From contig JADGRT010000148.1 in the NCBI GenBank assembly GCA_017880715.1, positions 1 through 7,161 of the forward strand: 7,161 nucleotides of DNA. Direction: 5' to 3'. The translations under genes and the position numbers were made by a program. Shown here piece by piece: positions 6,297 to 7,161 of the stretch. Source of the DNA: Verrucomicrobiia bacterium. Lineage in GTDB: Bacteria; Verrucomicrobiota; Verrucomicrobiia; Limisphaerales; UBA1319. The notes under the pieces are model-generated. The model was not told where the DNA came from. It saw only the letters and a program-made list of their open reading frames with translations, and searched no databases. The first letter of the stretch is position 1, and each line of letters begins with the position of its first letter.

Positions 6297-6782
6297 TCAG
6301 GTCAGTTCAAGATCCGAGGCGTCCATTTTCACCGCGGCGGCCTGACCGATGAAATCCAGCCGCAATTGCACCATCACCGTGCCGGTGCGCTGTTCCACCC
6401 ATCCTTCCACTCCGCGCAACGGACCGTGTTTGATGCGCACGCGGCAGCCGGCGGTGATCTGGGGCGCCAAACGCACTTCATAATTGGTTTCCAACGCCTG
6501 CAAAATGTCCTCCAGTTGGTTGGCAAACACGTCCTGGTCGATCACCTCGAGGAGATTGGCCACATAATCGCTGTGATACACCACGCTGCGTTGCGGCTGA
6601 AGCAGCTTCAGAAACACATACCCGGGAAACAGCGGCTTGAAAAACACGACCGTCTTCCCCCGGTATTTCCGAACGCTCCGGTAGCATGGCAGCGTCACCG
6701 GAATCGTGTTCCGCTCGCAAAAATCCACCAGTTTCTTTTCGCAGCGCGGACGGGTATGCGCGACAAACCAAAGCAAATCCAT
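6297..6782 (-). CDS. NusG/RfaH-family specialised transcription elongation factor
   Basis: Binds RNA polymerase and suppresses pausing or termination on selected operons. The 161 residues match RfaH (162) and are shorter than housekeeping NusG (about 180). The NGN domain (about 4-100) opens with WFVAHTRPRCEKKLVDFCER and contains the diagnostic PLFPGYVFLKL (50-60). A C-terminal KOW domain (about 111-161) has the motif AGCRVRIKHGPLRGVEGWV. The genuine nusG gene sits by secE and ribosomal protein genes, which are absent, so this is a paralog of the RfaH/UpxY/LoaP kind, whose relatives control long surface-polysaccharide or antibiotic operons. GGAGA 7 nt before the ATG is a good ribosome binding site. 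It heads a two-gene operon with the TPR membrane protein. Its target operon is not visible, though a divergent gene begins at the right edge. Confidence 0.9.
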   Translation of the reverse strand: MDLLWFVAHTRPRCEKKLVDFCERNTIPVTLPCYRSVRKYRGKTVVFFKPLFPGYVFLKLLQPQRSVVYHSDYVANLLEVIDQDVFANQLEDILQALETNYEVRLAPQITAGCRVRIKHGPLRGVEGWVEQRTGTVMVQLRLDFIGQAAAVKMDASDLELT

Positions 6783-6789
6783 AGTTCAG

Positions 6790-6794
6790 TCTCC
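6790..6794 (-). promoter_or_regulatory. Ribosome binding site of the NusG-family gene
   Basis: GGAGA on the minus strand ends 7 nt before the ATG at 6782 and fixes this start. It is one of only two clear Shine-Dalgarno sites seen in the window. Confidence 0.6.
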
Positions 6795-6812
6795 AAAAAT
6801 GAGCGACACCCC

Positions 6813-6832
6813 GTTCCCCCGATCCGGGGAAC
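6813..6832 (-). promoter_or_regulatory. Leader hairpin upstream of the NusG-family gene
   Basis: GTTCCCC (6813-6819) and GGGGAAC (6826-6832) form a 7-bp stem with a 6-nt loop, about 30 nt before the start codon on the minus strand. No T-tract follows it, so it is not a typical attenuator. It could be a pause or processing site in the mRNA, or an operator. Confidence 0.45.
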
Positions 6833-6888
6833 CGCCAGCCAGGCGCGCTGCCAGACGAGCCATGCCCGTCCTGATGGGCGATGAAGGC

Positions 6889-6916
6889 AGCATCCTTGGT
6901 CGCATCGGCATGTCAA
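6889..6916 (-). promoter_or_regulatory. Candidate promoter of the NusG-TPR operon
   Basis: A consensus TTGACA on the minus strand (6916-6911) is followed after 16 nt by GATGCT (6894-6889), which matches only 3 of 6 bases of the -10. The transcript would start near 6882 with a leader of about 100 nt containing the hairpin at 6813-6832. The -10 is weak, so this is tentative. Confidence 0.3.
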
Positions 6917-7094
6917 CGCTTGCAAAGCCCGCGTTGCGGAGCAAGCAGGAAATTACCCATGCGCACGGAAAGACGTTCCGGACCGCGGGGTTCCAACCTG
7001 CGGCATTCGTTGAGCGCCGACTTGGAGGATTGGCATTTGCCGACCGCCGCTACCGCTTGAACCGGGCTTTCCAATAATTACCCGGACATGCCCC
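6917..7094. other. Structured non-coding gap between divergent genes
   Basis: I support no gene here. It includes a palindrome with one bulge (6983-7003, GGTT-CC-AACC core within CCGC/GCGG), a type that resembles common intergenic repeats, CCGGG/CCCGG arms (7062-7066 with 7081-7085) and, on the minus strand, an 11-nt stretch close to the RfaH ops element (7057-7047). A plus-strand open frame running through from 6706 has no ribosome binding site and an Arg-rich composition typical of chance frames in GC-rich DNA. Confidence 0.5.
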
Positions 7095-7122
7095 TCGACA
7101 ATCCCGGAGGGTCCGGTATAAG
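7095..7122 (+). promoter_or_regulatory. Plus-strand sigma-70 promoter at the right edge
   Basis: TCGACA (7095-7100) and TATAAG (7117-7122), each 5 of 6 to consensus, are separated by 16 nt. The transcript would start near 7129, just before an ATG at 7137. Inverted arms CCGGAC (7082-7087) and GTCCGG (7111-7116) bracket the -35 and touch the -10, so a repressor site is possible. Confidence 0.55.
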
Positions 7123-7136
7123 TGATCCCCTTTGAT

Positions 7137-7161
7137 ATGAGTCAGGAAAATAATCGAATTG
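7137..7161 (+). CDS. Possible 5' end of a gene cut by the window edge
   Basis: An ATG at 7137 opens a frame reading MSQENNRI that runs off the right edge, too short to identify. It lies about 15 nt downstream of a good promoter -10 box and is divergent from the NusG-family gene. No Shine-Dalgarno is present; the leader would be only about 8 nt, similar to a near-leaderless mRNA. With only eight codons, chance is a real alternative. Confidence 0.35.

Noticed and set aside
6706..7077. Plus-strand open frame of 123 codons
   Set aside because: It overlaps the start of the NusG-family gene, lacks a ribosome binding site and is Arg/Pro/Ala-rich as expected for chance frames in GC-rich repeats.

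Overview
The window is GC-rich bacterial DNA. Interspersed palindromic repeats, several genes without a Shine-Dalgarno sequence and the mix of proteins fit a Verrucomicrobiota-like genome, perhaps the Pedosphaera/Limisphaera side. The taxonomy is inferred from recalled repeat types and gene style, not from a search. The right edge cuts a probable gene.

Layout: (1) 1-251 holds a 29-bp perfect inverted repeat built of CGTCCT-type units, then a good extended -10 promoter. (2) 252-740, a complete FtnA-type ferritin with all ferroxidase residues. (3) 741-1062, no gene, but a mosaic of REP-like palindromes. (4) 1063-2301, a 412-residue transporter of the ArsB/NhaD/SLC13 (ion transporter) superfamily. 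(5) 2302-2434, a convergent gap holding an imperfect 24-bp inverted repeat. (6) 2435-3886 on the minus strand, the small subunit of glutamate synthase (gltD) with no large subunit beside it. (7) 3887-4621, hairpins upstream of gltD, a minus-strand tRNA-Asp(GTC) with encoded CCA and a promoter just upstream, then a gap. (8) 4622-5002, a small lipoprotein, followed by a strong intrinsic terminator that lies inside the 3' end of the next, convergent gene. (9) 5065-6782 on the minus strand, a two-gene operon: a NusG/RfaH-family specialised elongation factor followed 2 nt later by a TPR protein with three N-terminal membrane segments. (10) 6783-7161, a structured gap with a divergent plus-strand promoter and the first eight codons of a gene that leaves the window.

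Most genes are housekeeping or stress functions (iron storage, ion export, glutamate synthesis, a tRNA) and do not form one pathway. The part most likely to belong to a specialised system is the right end: NusG-paralog genes of the RfaH/UpxY/LoaP type usually control long surface-polysaccharide or secondary-metabolite operons, and a divergent gene starts at the edge. I found no CRISPR array, transposase, phage gene, toxin-antitoxin pair or recognisable defence system. No clearly new system is visible in the window itself.
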